From Deinococcus planocerae (lineage in GTDB: Bacteria; Deinococcota; Deinococci; Deinococcales; Deinococcaceae): a DNA stretch of 8,431 bases. Positions 1 through 6,596 of the stretch are shown here, piece by piece. Made by a program: the position numbers and the translations under genes. The stretch covers positions 1 to 8,431 of the forward strand of contig NZ_PNOR01000067.1 of the NCBI RefSeq assembly GCF_002869765.1, read 5' to 3'. Position 1 is the first letter of the stretch. Each line of letters starts with the position of its first letter. Under the pieces are notes generated by a model. It was not told where the DNA came from. It ran no database searches and was given only the letters and a program-made list of their open reading frames with translations.

Positions 1-1
1 G

Positions 2-184
2 CCGCTGGTGTTCTTCGACATGACCGTGCATCTGGAGACGGGTCAGGCGCACCAGACCGCGCGGCAACTGTCGGAGACGTTCAAGGAGGCCCTACACGCC
101 GGACAGCCCCAGCCCAGCCCGGAACACGCCCGCCCGTACGTGATGATGGTGGCCCTCCTTCCACTCCGGGATGGGCCCCAATAA
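2..184 (+). CDS. C-terminal end of an unrecognised protein (5' end outside window)
   Basis: An open frame enters from the left edge and runs 60 codons to TAA at 182-184. Third positions are overwhelmingly G or C (for example the opening codons CCG CTG GTG TTC TTC GAC ATG), as expected of a real gene in this genome, so I treat it as the tail of a gene that begins upstream. The visible part starts PLVFFDMTVHLE, has a probable helix near residues 20-34 (TARQLSETFKEAL), a proline-rich linker (QPQPSPEH), and ends with the hydrophobic stretch YVMMVALLPL. I do not recognise a family and propose no function. The next gene on the same strand starts about 140 bases later behind its own -10 box, so the two need not be co-transcribed. 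Confidence 0.6.
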   Translation, partial: PLVFFDMTVHLETGQAHQTARQLSETFKEALHAGQPQPSPEHARPYVMMVALLPLRDGPQ

Positions 185-310
185 CGGCGGAACGTGGAGG
201 CCTTCTCAACCCCAGGTTGACCGGGAAGCGCCCCGCCGCCCCATCATTCTCCCGATGCCGCTGGCTCAGCTTAGGGGGTGGTCGTGATCCTCCGGCAGCG
301 CTCCGCCACT

Positions 311-316
311 TACACT
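311..316 (+). promoter_or_regulatory. Leaderless -10 box (TACACT) for the serine hydrolase
   Basis: TACACT fits the TANNNT -10 consensus and is followed by five bases (GGGCC) and then GTG at 322. Transcription would start at or within a base or two of the start codon, and no Shine-Dalgarno is present. No convincing -35 is seen 17 bases upstream. A TTGACC at 217-222 resembles a -35 but is too far away. Confidence 0.45.
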
Positions 317-321
317 GGGCC

Positions 322-1755
322 GTGCCCACCCCAGCGCCCCTCCCCCGCTCCTCGCCCGAGGCGCAGGGCCTGTCCTCCCGCGCGGTCCTCTCGTGGCTGG
401 ACGCCCTCGCGGCGGACGATCTCGAACTGCACAGCTTCGTGCTGCTGCGGTCCGGCGCCGTGATCGCCGAGGGCTGGTGGGCCCCCTACCGCCCCGAACG
501 GGTTCACCGCCTCCACTCCCTGAGCAAGAGTTTCGCCGCCACCGCCATCGGCTTCCTCGTTGCCGAGGAACGGGTCGGGGTGGACGACCCCGTGGTCTCC
601 CTGTTCCCGGACGATCTGCCCGCTACGGTGGAAGGCCACCTGGCCGCCCTGCGGGTGCAAGACCTGCTCACCATGCGCACCGGGCACGCTGAGGACGTGA
701 CGGGCGCGTTGTTCGAGGCACCGGACAACGACTGGGGGCGGGCCTTTCTCGCGCAGCCCACCCAGTACCCCCCGGGCACGCACTTCGTGTACAACAGCGC
801 GGCCACCTTCATGCTCTCGGCCCTGGTGCAGCGCCTGACGGGCGAGACCCTGCTGGACTTCCTGCGTCCCCGACTTCTGGAGCCGTTGGGTATTGGGGAG
901 GCGCACTGGGTCTCGAATCCGCAGGGGATCAACGTCGGCGGCTGGGGGCTGCACCTCACCACCGAGGGCGTGGCGCGCTTCGGGCAGCTTTACTTGCAAG
1001 GAGGCCGCTGGGAGGGGAGGCAAGTGCTGCCCCAGTCCTGGGTAGAAGCCGCCACCCGGGCGCAGGTACCGCCCGGCGAGGACGAGGCGAGTGACTGGGC
1101 TCAAGGTTATGGCTACCAGTTCTGGCGCTGCCGCTTCGAGGCCTACCGTGCCGATGGGGCCGCCGGGCAGTTCTGCGTGGTGATGCCGCAGCAACGGGCC
1201 GTGCTGGCGATCACCGCGGAGGTGCCCAACATGCAGCGCGTGCTCGACCACGTGTGGGCGCACCTCCTGGCCGGGATGGGCGAGGGGCGACCTCTCCCCG
1301 ATGATCCCATCGCCCAGGAAGCCCTGCGCACCCGTTGCGCCAGCCTGAACCTCGCCGTGCCCGAGGTGACGGACGAATGGGACGGAGCCTCACGCGACGA
1401 GACCTACATCTTCGAGGCCAACGAGGAGGGACTTCGCTGGGCGCGGCTCACGTCTAGCCCCACGTTCTGCCGCCTGACGCTGGCCGACGAGCGGGGCGAA
1501 CACGCCATCGATTTCGGCCTGATGGACTGGCGCGCGGGCCGGACGACCCTGTGGCCGGGCGGAGAGGAGCCCGTCCTGGCGCGGGCCGGGTGGCAGAGGG
1601 GCGGCACCCTCGCCCTCACGATGCTGCTGATCGAGGGAGGCTTTCGCTGGGAGGTCGTCATTGACGGGCAGGTGGGCACCCTGGCCTTCCAACTCATGCC
1701 CGCCGCTTTCCCGGATGAACAAACCCTGCTGGCACGGCGAAGTGACGTGGGTTAG
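322..1755 (+). CDS. Serine hydrolase, beta-lactamase / DD-peptidase (S12) family
   Basis: About 477 residues from GTG 322. The frame is open back to TTG 217, but residues before 322 (arginine- and proline-rich) do not look like protein, and a -10 box lies just before 322. The N-terminal ~315 residues carry the family layout: the SxxK motif S66-L-S-K69 (catalytic serine and general base) inside HSLSKSFAATAIGFLV, a Y-x-N-type motif YNS at 157-159, and a glycine-rich GAAGQ near 279-283 where classical members have KTG or HxG. The remaining ~160 residues form an extra C-terminal domain I cannot name. There is no signal peptide or lipobox, so a cytoplasmic enzyme is more likely than a periplasmic penicillin-binding protein. 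Members of this family act as esterases, D-aminopeptidases or beta-lactamases; the substrate cannot be read here. It converges on the nuclease gene across a 133-base gap. Confidence 0.88.
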   Translation: MPTPAPLPRSSPEAQGLSSRAVLSWLDALAADDLELHSFVLLRSGAVIAEGWWAPYRPERVHRLHSLSKSFAATAIGFLVAEERVGVDDPVVSLFPDDLPATVEGHLAALRVQDLLTMRTGHAEDVTGALFEAPDNDWGRAFLAQPTQYPPGTHFVYNSAATFMLSALVQRLTGETLLDFLRPRLLEPLGIGEAHWVSNPQGINVGGWGLHLTTEGVARFGQLYLQGGRWEGRQVLPQSWVEAATRAQVPPGEDEASDWAQGYGYQFWRCRFEAYRADGAAGQFCVVMPQQRAVLAITAEVPNMQRVLDHVWAHLLAGMGEGRPLPDDPIAQEALRTRCASLNLAVPEVTDEWDGASRDETYIFEANEEGLRWARLTSSPTFCRLTLADERGEHAIDFGLMDWRAGRTTLWPGGEEPVLARAGWQRGGTLALTMLLIEGGFRWEVVIDGQVGTLAFQLMPAAFPDEQTLLARRSDVG

Positions 1756-1888
1756 GACTCGTCCCCAGGGGTTGGGGCTGGCGCACACCCGGACGGCCCA
1801 ATCACCTTGAGAGTCGGCTGAGCTTGCCCCACTTGTGAGGTCACTTCCACCTCGCTGGCAACTTCCTACGAACAAACCCCGACCAGGC

Positions 1889-3118
1889 TCACTCCAGCCA
1901 CCGCTGGGCAAGCGCGAGCACCACCCGGGGGTCGAGCACGCCCTTGAACCACACCACCCGGTCCCCGAAGTCGTTGGGGTCCACCCCGGCCTTTTCCAGA
2001 TTGAGGCGCTCCGACACACACAAGATCACGTCGGTGCGGCCAGACCGGCGCAGGAGGTCGAACTTCCGGCGCAGGTAGTGTGGTCTCCAGTACCCGACGA
2101 TCTCCACCAGCACGCTGCGTCCCGACGGATGGACCAGCCGGAAATCCGGCAAGATCACCCCACCGGCGACGGGCACCAGGTCCACCTCGCGCTCCAGCAC
2201 CCAGGGCGTGTCCAGCCCCTCGAACCGCGCGGCGAAACCCGATTCCAGCGCGCTGTCATAGGTCTGGGGCGCCGGGTAGTGACTCACGTACAGGTCCTCG
2301 CTCGTGACCTGGAAAGACCACTCGTCGTCCCCCGCGTCCACCCAGGCGAGATCACGCCGGGGACGGAGCGCGGCGGAGAGGTCCCATTTGGTCACGTGCA
2401 GGAGGGCAGGCAGAAATTTGGCGAGGGCCAAGCCGTAGCGCGTCGTCTGCCCGAACAGGCTCGCCGGGCCGTCCAGCGTCAGGGTGAAGCCGTGGTCGGC
2501 GTCGCCCTCGACGGTGATCATCAGCCCGAAAAATTTGGTGTACTTCAGCAACTGCTTGTACCGCGCCGGTTCGTTCCTCCGGGCCGTCACGACCACGCTG
2601 TACGCCCGGTAGAGCATCCCCTGGGCCTGGGCGAGGTCGTAGCGGTGGATCAGCGCCCCGGGCTCGGGCGCCTCGAACACCGTGAGGGTCTGCTCATCGG
2701 CAAGGTCAGCGTAGAGCGCGGCAGAGAGGTCCTCGGCAGTGAGCGGGGCCGTAACCGGGAACGACCGGGCCGCCTGCTCCAGGATGGCCTCGCGGTGCTG
2801 ACGGCTGGGCGGGTGATCCTGCGCCAGCCCGAACACCCTGGCCCGAACCAAACTGGGCTCCACCGCGCTTCCCGCCTCGAAGGTGCACGAGCCGTTGGTC
2901 AGCAGGTGGGCGATCCCACGCACGACCTTGCGGTCGCTTCTCCCCTCCTCCAGGGCCCGCAGGTCCTCGTCGAGTTCGAGGCGCCGCTTGCCGACGTTCG
3001 CCGCGAAGGTGGCGATGACGGTCTCCGCGAGGCGCAGGTGGCCCGGAGTGGGCTTGAGCCGCTTGGGTTCGACCACAGAGCCTTTCAACCTGAACATCAG
3101 CAGCTCAGTCGGCAACAT
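1889..3118 (-). CDS. DUF790 / Bax1-like PD-(D/E)XK nuclease
   Basis: 409 residues from ATG at 3118 (start MLPTELLMFRLKGS). This start is preferred over an upstream in-frame codon at 3166 because GGGAGGG at 3124-3130 lies five bases before it and the N-terminus MLPTELL fits the family. The C-terminal third holds the nuclease signature: E310 in REVDL, L-P-D325-F, then V-E339-I-V-G-Y-W about 14 residues later, and basic residues in HYLRRKFDLL (~K352), matching the E/D/E-x-(K-like) metal-binding centre of PD-(D/E)XK folds. The N-terminal two thirds is the DUF790-specific region. Archaeal Bax1 binds XPB and cuts DNA beside a bubble opened by the helicase; that role is inferred here from sequence and from the overlap with the XPB-like gene. 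The gene starts inside the 3' end of the helicase gene (14-base overlap), suggesting translational coupling and equal expression. Cytoplasmic; no membrane segments. Confidence 0.85.
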   Translation of the reverse strand: MLPTELLMFRLKGSVVEPKRLKPTPGHLRLAETVIATFAANVGKRRLELDEDLRALEEGRSDRKVVRGIAHLLTNGSCTFEAGSAVEPSLVRARVFGLAQDHPPSRQHREAILEQAARSFPVTAPLTAEDLSAALYADLADEQTLTVFEAPEPGALIHRYDLAQAQGMLYRAYSVVVTARRNEPARYKQLLKYTKFFGLMITVEGDADHGFTLTLDGPASLFGQTTRYGLALAKFLPALLHVTKWDLSAALRPRRDLAWVDAGDDEWSFQVTSEDLYVSHYPAPQTYDSALESGFAARFEGLDTPWVLEREVDLVPVAGGVILPDFRLVHPSGRSVLVEIVGYWRPHYLRRKFDLLRRSGRTDVILCVSERLNLEKAGVDPNDFGDRVVWFKGVLDPRVVLALAQRWLE

Positions 3119-4502
3119 TGATGCCCTCCCACACCGGGACCTCGCCCCCCGCCGGCCACCCGCCACGCCGCCGCCGGCTCACCCCCTCCTCGGAGGTGTT
3201 CTCGGTGATGACCTCATACAAAACCGCCTGCTTCCCCTCGGTTTTCCTGAGGATGCGCCCCAGACGCTGGACATGCTCCCTCTCCGTCGCGGTGCCGGAC
3301 AGGACGATGGCGATGGAGGCTTCGGGCACATCCACCCCTTCATTCAGGACCCGACTGGTCACCAGCACCCGGTACGACCCGTCGCGAAACTTTTCCAACA
3401 CCCCGTGGCGTTCCTTCACACCGGTCTGGTGAGTGATGGCCGGGATCAGAAACTCCCGGCTGATGCGGTAGACCGAGGCATTGTCGTTCGTAAAGATCAG
3501 GGTCCGCTCCCGCGGGTGGTTCGCCAGCAGCTCCTCCAGCACCCTCAGCTTGCCCTCGGTGCCGTACGCGAGCCCCTTGGCCTCGCGGTGGGCGAGCATC
3601 GCGGCCCGGCCCTGGGGAGAGCCGCTGTGCATCACGAACTGCTGCCACCCCTGCGGACTGCCCAGCCGGATGCCCGCCCGGCGCAGGAATTCGTTGCGAA
3701 GCCGCAGCAACTCGTCGTAGCGCTGCTGTTCGAGGGGGCTCAGCCGGACCCGGATGACGACCTCCCGGTACTCGGCGAGCGTGTCCCCGGCCAGCTCCTC
3801 GGGGGAGCGGCGGTAGACCACCGGGCCGATCAATGTGTCGAGGTCCTGTTCCCGCCCGTCGCTGCGCCCCGGGGTGGCCGTCAGGCCCAAGCGGTAGGGA
3901 GCCAGACCCAGCTCGGCGATCACCCGGGTGAAGTCGGCGGGCAGGTGGTGGGCCTCGTCAAAGACCTGGAGGGCGTACAGCCCCGCGAGTTCTTCCGAGT
4001 AGATGGCGGCGGACTGGTAGGTGCTCACCAGGATGGGGGTGCGGTCCTGGCTGCCTCCACCCAGGACGCCGACGTTGGCGTCGGGGAAGGCAGCCAGCAA
4101 CCCGGCGTACCACTGGTGCAGCAAGTCGATGGTCGGCACGCAGATCAGGGCGCTGCGGGGGGTGTCTTTCAGCGCGAGCTGGGCCAGCAGCGTCTTGCCG
4201 GACCCGGTGGGAAGCACGACCACGCCGCGGCGCCCCGCCTTTTTCCAGGCGGCGAGAGCCTCCCGCTGATGAGCATAGGGAGGCAACTCGCGCGCGTAGC
4301 CGAGGTCGAGCCGCATGAACCCGGCGGCCTCGTCACGGAAAGGCACCCCGGCAGCCTTCAGCCCCTCCACCACGGCCCGGTACGCGCGACCCAGCGCCCG
4401 GTAGGACTGGCTGCGGGGGTCCCACTGGAACAGGTCGGCGACGGCGGGCGGCACCTCGCGCATGACGAGGGTGCCCTGCTGGAGCTTCAGGACGGGGGCC
4501 AC
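3105..4502 (-). CDS. XPB/Rad25-type DEAH DNA helicase
   Basis: 465 residues from GTG at 4502 (VAPVLKLQQGTL). The frame stays open to 4751, but the extra 83 residues are Pro/Arg/Cys-rich and unlike the family, and a -10 box lies just before 4502. An N-terminal ~70 residues in the place of the damage-recognition domain precede a Q-like element (ELPPYAHQREAL, ~72-83). Motif I is PTGSGKT (98-104), motif II DEAH (182-185), motif III TAT (208-210), motif V near VTSRVLNEGVDVP (381-393) and motif VI QRLGRILR (412-419). The IPAITHQT segment, the stretch between the RecA lobes and the RRRR tail match archaeal XPB as I remember it. The XPB RED motif, which should follow TATPG, reads R213-S214-D215. XPB uses ATP to open DNA for repair, and in archaea works with Bax1; a Bax1-like gene follows with a 14-base overlap. 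A damage-repair role here is inferred. Confidence 0.9.
   Translation of the reverse strand: MAPVLKLQQGTLVMREVPPAVADLFQWDPRSQSYRALGRAYRAVVEGLKAAGVPFRDEAAGFMRLDLGYARELPPYAHQREALAAWKKAGRRGVVVLPTGSGKTLLAQLALKDTPRSALICVPTIDLLHQWYAGLLAAFPDANVGVLGGGSQDRTPILVSTYQSAAIYSEELAGLYALQVFDEAHHLPADFTRVIAELGLAPYRLGLTATPGRSDGREQDLDTLIGPVVYRRSPEELAGDTLAEYREVVIRVRLSPLEQQRYDELLRLRNEFLRRAGIRLGSPQGWQQFVMHSGSPQGRAAMLAHREAKGLAYGTEGKLRVLEELLANHPRERTLIFTNDNASVYRISREFLIPAITHQTGVKERHGVLEKFRDGSYRVLVTSRVLNEGVDVPEASIAIVLSGTATEREHVQRLGRILRKTEGKQAVLYEVITENTSEEGVSRRRRGGWPAGGEVPVWEGINVAD
3124..3130 (-). promoter_or_regulatory. Ribosome binding site (GGGAGGG) for the nuclease, inside the helicase gene
   Basis: Read on the minus strand this is GGGAGGG, a good Shine-Dalgarno, five bases before the ATG whose first base is 3118. 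It lies within the last codons of the helicase gene and decides the nuclease start. Confidence 0.6.
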
Positions 4503-4510
4503 AGAGATCC

Positions 4511-4516
4511 AGGGTA
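4511..4516 (-). promoter_or_regulatory. -10 box (TACCCT) for the helicase-nuclease operon
   Basis: On the minus strand TACCCT is followed by eight bases (GGATCTCT) and the GTG at 4502, so the mRNA would begin within about two bases of the start codon. It supports 4502 as the helicase start. No recognisable -35 and no Shine-Dalgarno. Confidence 0.4.
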
Positions 4517-4610
4517 GCGGGGGGCACCGGACGACTTGGCGGCAGGCATGACGTTCGGGTCCCCTGGGCCGTTCCCCGGGGCTCGGACAATCGGAAAGGG
4601 TGGCCGTGTC

Positions 4611-4682
4611 GCTCCCAGGGTTCTCCTCAACCGGTGGGCGTCGGAGGAGGCCCCACTTAGGGCACCCGCTCTCCAGGGTTCT
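4611..4682 (+). repeat. Short direct repeat GCTC(T)CCAGGGTTCT, two copies
   Basis: Copy one is GCTC-CCAGGGTTCT at 4611-4624 and copy two is GCTCT-CCAGGGTTCT at 4668-4682. The ten bases CCAGGGTTCT are identical and lie 58 bases apart; one extra T separates the flanking GCTC in copy two. Paired sites upstream of an AraC-family gene could be operators, but this is inference. Confidence 0.4.
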
Positions 4683-4690
4683 GTGGGGCC
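4649..4690. repeat. 8-bp perfect inverted repeat GGCCCCAC / GTGGGGCC
   Basis: GGCCCCAC at 4649-4656 is the exact reverse complement of GTGGGGCC at 4683-4690, with 26 bases between. The loop contains the second copy of the CCAGGGTTCT repeat. There is no T-tract, so it is not a typical terminator; it could be an operator, an RNA structure or chance in GC-rich DNA. Confidence 0.35.
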
Positions 4691-4768
4691 GCACGGGGCG
4701 GGTGCAGGGTGAGTCCAGTCGGCACCGTCCTCGTGCGCGTTGTAAGCGCAACCGCCCGAAAACAGCCG

Positions 4769-4797
4769 TTTAGGTCGGGCTCTTTGGGTGGCATGAT
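4769..4797 (+). promoter_or_regulatory. Candidate promoter for the AraC-type regulator
   Basis: TTTAGG (4769-4774), a 17-base spacer, then CATGAT (4792-4797), matching the -35 and -10 consensus at three and four of six bases. A start near 4804 would leave a leader of about 20 bases with no Shine-Dalgarno. Weak evidence. Confidence 0.25.
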
Positions 4798-4826
4798 GGG
4801 CGCGTGCTTCCGCTGGTTCCCACGTG

Positions 4827-5660
4827 ATGCCTCGTGTCCGGGTGCAGAGTTGGCGCGCTCCCGAACTCGGCGGCGTGGACTTCCTGCACGGGACCTTCAC
4901 CACCCACGCCTTCGCCCGCCACACCCATGACACCTACAGCATCGGCCTGCTCGCGCAGGGAGCCATGACCTTCGAGTGCCGGGGAGCCACCCACACCTTG
5001 CGGCCCGGAGTGATCGGCCTGATTCACCCGGATGAGGTACACACCGGGCACGCAGAGACCCGGGACGGGTGGACGTACCGGAACTTCTACCCGGACGCTG
5101 GGCTGCTGCACGGCGCGTTCGTGCCCCTGGGGAGCCCGGCAGACCTACTGCCACGCCTGCCCGTCGTGATCGATGATCCCGTCGTCTTCCACGCGCTCGT
5201 GACCGCCCACCGGGCTTTCGAGGAGCACGGGTCGAGCCTCGCGCGCGAGTCCCTGATGCGCGAGGCCCTCACGGGCCTCGTCCTCCGGCACGCGTCAGGG
5301 CCAACCACATTACCCGCAGTGGGGCAAGAACTTTACGCGCTGCATCTCGTGCGCGCGGTCCTCGAAGATGACTTCGCGCGCAACGTCACCCTCGACGAAC
5401 TCGCCCGTCGCACCGAACTCAACGAGTTCACGTTGCTGCGCGCCTTCCGCCGCGCTTACGGGCTACCCCCACACGCCTACCAAATTCAGGTGCGGCTGCG
5501 CCACGCCAAACGTTTTCTGCGTGGGGGCGAAACGGTTGCCCAGGCCGCATTCAGAGCGGGCTTCGCGGACCAGAGCCACTTCGGGCGGCATTTCCGCCGC
5601 ACCTTCGGCGTGACCCCCGGGCAGTACCGTCTGGGCGTCAAGAACGTTCTAGCCCCGTAA
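4827..5660 (+). CDS. AraC/XylS-family transcriptional regulator with N-terminal cupin sensor domain
   Basis: 277 residues from ATG 4827; a GTG directly before it (4824) is an equal alternative adding one residue. The first ~90 residues form an AraC-type cupin sensor: HTHDTYSIGLLAQG followed by TLRPGVIGLIHPDEVHTG, with the histidines and the P-D-E-V-H pattern usual in this pocket. The last ~100 residues are the paired helix-turn-helix: first near 189-210 (TLDELARRTELNEFTLLRAF), second near 237-258 (TVAQAAFRAGFADQSHFGRH), ending in the family signature FGVTPGQYR. The ligand is unknown. It lies 24 bases upstream of an EamA exporter in the same direction, the usual arrangement for a local regulator that switches on export of the compound it senses. 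It is divergent from the helicase operon, so it might also act on that promoter, though nothing shows this. Confidence 0.92.
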   Translation: MPRVRVQSWRAPELGGVDFLHGTFTTHAFARHTHDTYSIGLLAQGAMTFECRGATHTLRPGVIGLIHPDEVHTGHAETRDGWTYRNFYPDAGLLHGAFVPLGSPADLLPRLPVVIDDPVVFHALVTAHRAFEEHGSSLARESLMREALTGLVLRHASGPTTLPAVGQELYALHLVRAVLEDDFARNVTLDELARRTELNEFTLLRAFRRAYGLPPHAYQIQVRLRHAKRFLRGGETVAQAAFRAGFADQSHFGRHFRRTFGVTPGQYRLGVKNVLAP

Positions 5661-5670
5661 GGTTCGGGGC
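5652..5670. repeat. 6-bp inverted repeat spanning the AraC-type stop codon
   Basis: GCCCCG (5652-5657), loop TAAGGTT, CGGGGC (5665-5670), a perfect stem that contains the TAA stop at 5658-5660 in its loop. It sits three bases before the EamA -10 box. No T-tract follows, so it is a weak candidate for an attenuating hairpin or an operator. Confidence 0.3.
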
Positions 5671-5672
5671 CG

Positions 5673-5678
5673 TAGCGT
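5673..5678 (+). promoter_or_regulatory. Leaderless -10 box (TAGCGT) for the EamA exporter
   Basis: TAGCGT is followed by six bases (GCCGTC) and ATG 5685, with no Shine-Dalgarno in between. This is the spacing expected of a leaderless Deinococcus-type start, so the exporter and its downstream gene may have their own promoter within the operon. Confidence 0.45.
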
Positions 5679-5684
5679 GCCGTC

Positions 5685-6596
5685 ATGTTGGTTACCCTCC
5701 CGAACGCGCGCCGTGGCGTCCTCGCCCGTGCCCAGCTCGCGCTCGCCATGCTGCTGGCGGGCAGCTCCGTCGTCCTCAGCAAGATCGTCGGCGCGAGCCT
5801 CCCGATCTACCTCGCCAATACGCTCATCCTGCTGCCCGCCGTAGGCGTACTGTGGCTCCTTACCTGGCGCCTCGAAGGTCCCGTGCGCGTGCCGCCGGGG
5901 GCCTGGCGTCCCCTGTTCCTGCAAGCACTGCTCGGCATCGTCGGCTTCCGGGTCTTCCTCTTCTACGGCGTGCCCCTGACCTCCGCCGCCTCGGCGGGCA
6001 TCCTGACCAGTAGCGTGCCCGCCGTGACGGCCCTGCTCGCCTGGGCCGTACTGCGCGAACGGCTGACCGTTCGCGCCCTCCTGGGCGTCCTCCTGACCGC
6101 CCTCGGCATCCTCGTCCTGACCGTCCCCGGCGCCGGCGCAAGTGAGGGTACGAGACCCCTGCTCGGGGGCGCACTCGTCCTGGGGGCCGTGGTCGGGGAG
6201 GCGTCATGGAACGTCCTGAGCCGACTGTCTGGCGCTCGCCTGAAGCCCCTGACAGCCACGGCGCTCGTGACAAGCATCGCCCTCGGGCTGTTCCTCCCAC
6301 TCGGCCTTCTGGAGGCGACCTCCTTCGACTTCACGCGCCTCACCCCGGGCGACGTGTTCGCCCTCGGATACTACGCTCTCGGGGCAACAGTCTTGGCGTA
6401 CCTCCTGTGGTTCGCCGGAGTGCGCCATCTGACGGCAGGTACTGCCGCCGTGTACACCGGGTGGCTCCCGGTCAGCGCCGTGGTCCTCTCCGCCCTGCTG
6501 CTGCATGAACCGCTGACCCCGTGGCACGCACTCGGCCTCTCGTGCGTCCTATGCGCGACGTTCGTCTTCGCACGTCAAGGAGATTCTCATGAGTGA
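5685..6596 (+). CDS. EamA-family (DMT superfamily) transporter
   Basis: 303 residues, the normal length for this family, made of about ten hydrophobic helices in two tandem EamA repeats (roughly residues 14-140 and 155-298). The first repeat shows the typical LTSSVPAVTALLAWAVLRERLT, and the second the matching AVYTGWLPVSAVVLSALLLHEPLT: the P near a helix start and the E-x-L/P-L-T end are family marks. These inner-membrane carriers mostly export amino acids, their analogues or other small metabolites; the substrate cannot be told from sequence. The start at ATG 5685 is supported by the -10 box six bases upstream. The 3' end overlaps the next gene by eight bases, and the short charged tail (RQGDSHE) covers that gene's Shine-Dalgarno. 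Confidence 0.93.
   Translation: MLVTLPNARRGVLARAQLALAMLLAGSSVVLSKIVGASLPIYLANTLILLPAVGVLWLLTWRLEGPVRVPPGAWRPLFLQALLGIVGFRVFLFYGVPLTSAASAGILTSSVPAVTALLAWAVLRERLTVRALLGVLLTALGILVLTVPGAGASEGTRPLLGGALVLGAVVGEASWNVLSRLSGARLKPLTATALVTSIALGLFLPLGLLEATSFDFTRLTPGDVFALGYYALGATVLAYLLWFAGVRHLTAGTAAVYTGWLPVSAVVLSALLLHEPLTPWHALGLSCVLCATFVFARQGDSHE
6577..6582 (+). promoter_or_regulatory. Shine-Dalgarno AAGGAG of the B3/B4-domain gene
   Basis: AAGGAG is followed by six bases and ATG 6589. It is the clearest ribosome site in the window and contrasts with the leaderless first genes, as expected for an internal operon gene. Confidence 0.7.

Larger units (their letters stand above)
4503..4826. other. Gene-free divergent control region between helicase and AraC-type regulator
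   Basis: About 320 bases without a convincing gene. Open frames exist on both strands, but their translations are Pro/Arg/Cys-rich and resemble no family I know. It holds the helicase -10 box at its left end, a direct repeat (4611-4682), an 8-bp inverted repeat (4649-4656 with 4683-4690), a 5-bp inverted repeat TGCGC/GCGCA (4734-4738 with 4746-4750), and a weak promoter for the AraC-type gene near its right end. Confidence 0.5.

Noticed and set aside
310..1263. 317-codon open frame on - opposite the serine hydrolase
   Set aside because: Biased composition and no motif; the + strand has SxxK and YNS in the right order.
1835..1855. Possible terminator in the convergent gap (GTGAGGT / ACCTCGC)
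   Set aside because: Seven pairs with a wobble, short and without a T-tract on either strand; too weak to call.
1835..3121. 428-codon open frame on + opposite the nuclease gene
   Set aside because: Its translation is rich in His, Arg, Gln and Pro with no family features, while the minus strand encodes a clear DUF790 protein. It is a shadow caused by high GC.
2883..4517. 544-codon open frame on + opposite the helicase gene
   Set aside because: The minus strand shows all helicase motifs; the + translation is a compositional shadow.
4503..4751. N-terminal extension of the helicase by 83 codons
   Set aside because: The residues are Pro/Arg/Cys-rich, unlike XPB N-termini, and a -10 box lies between them and GTG 4502.
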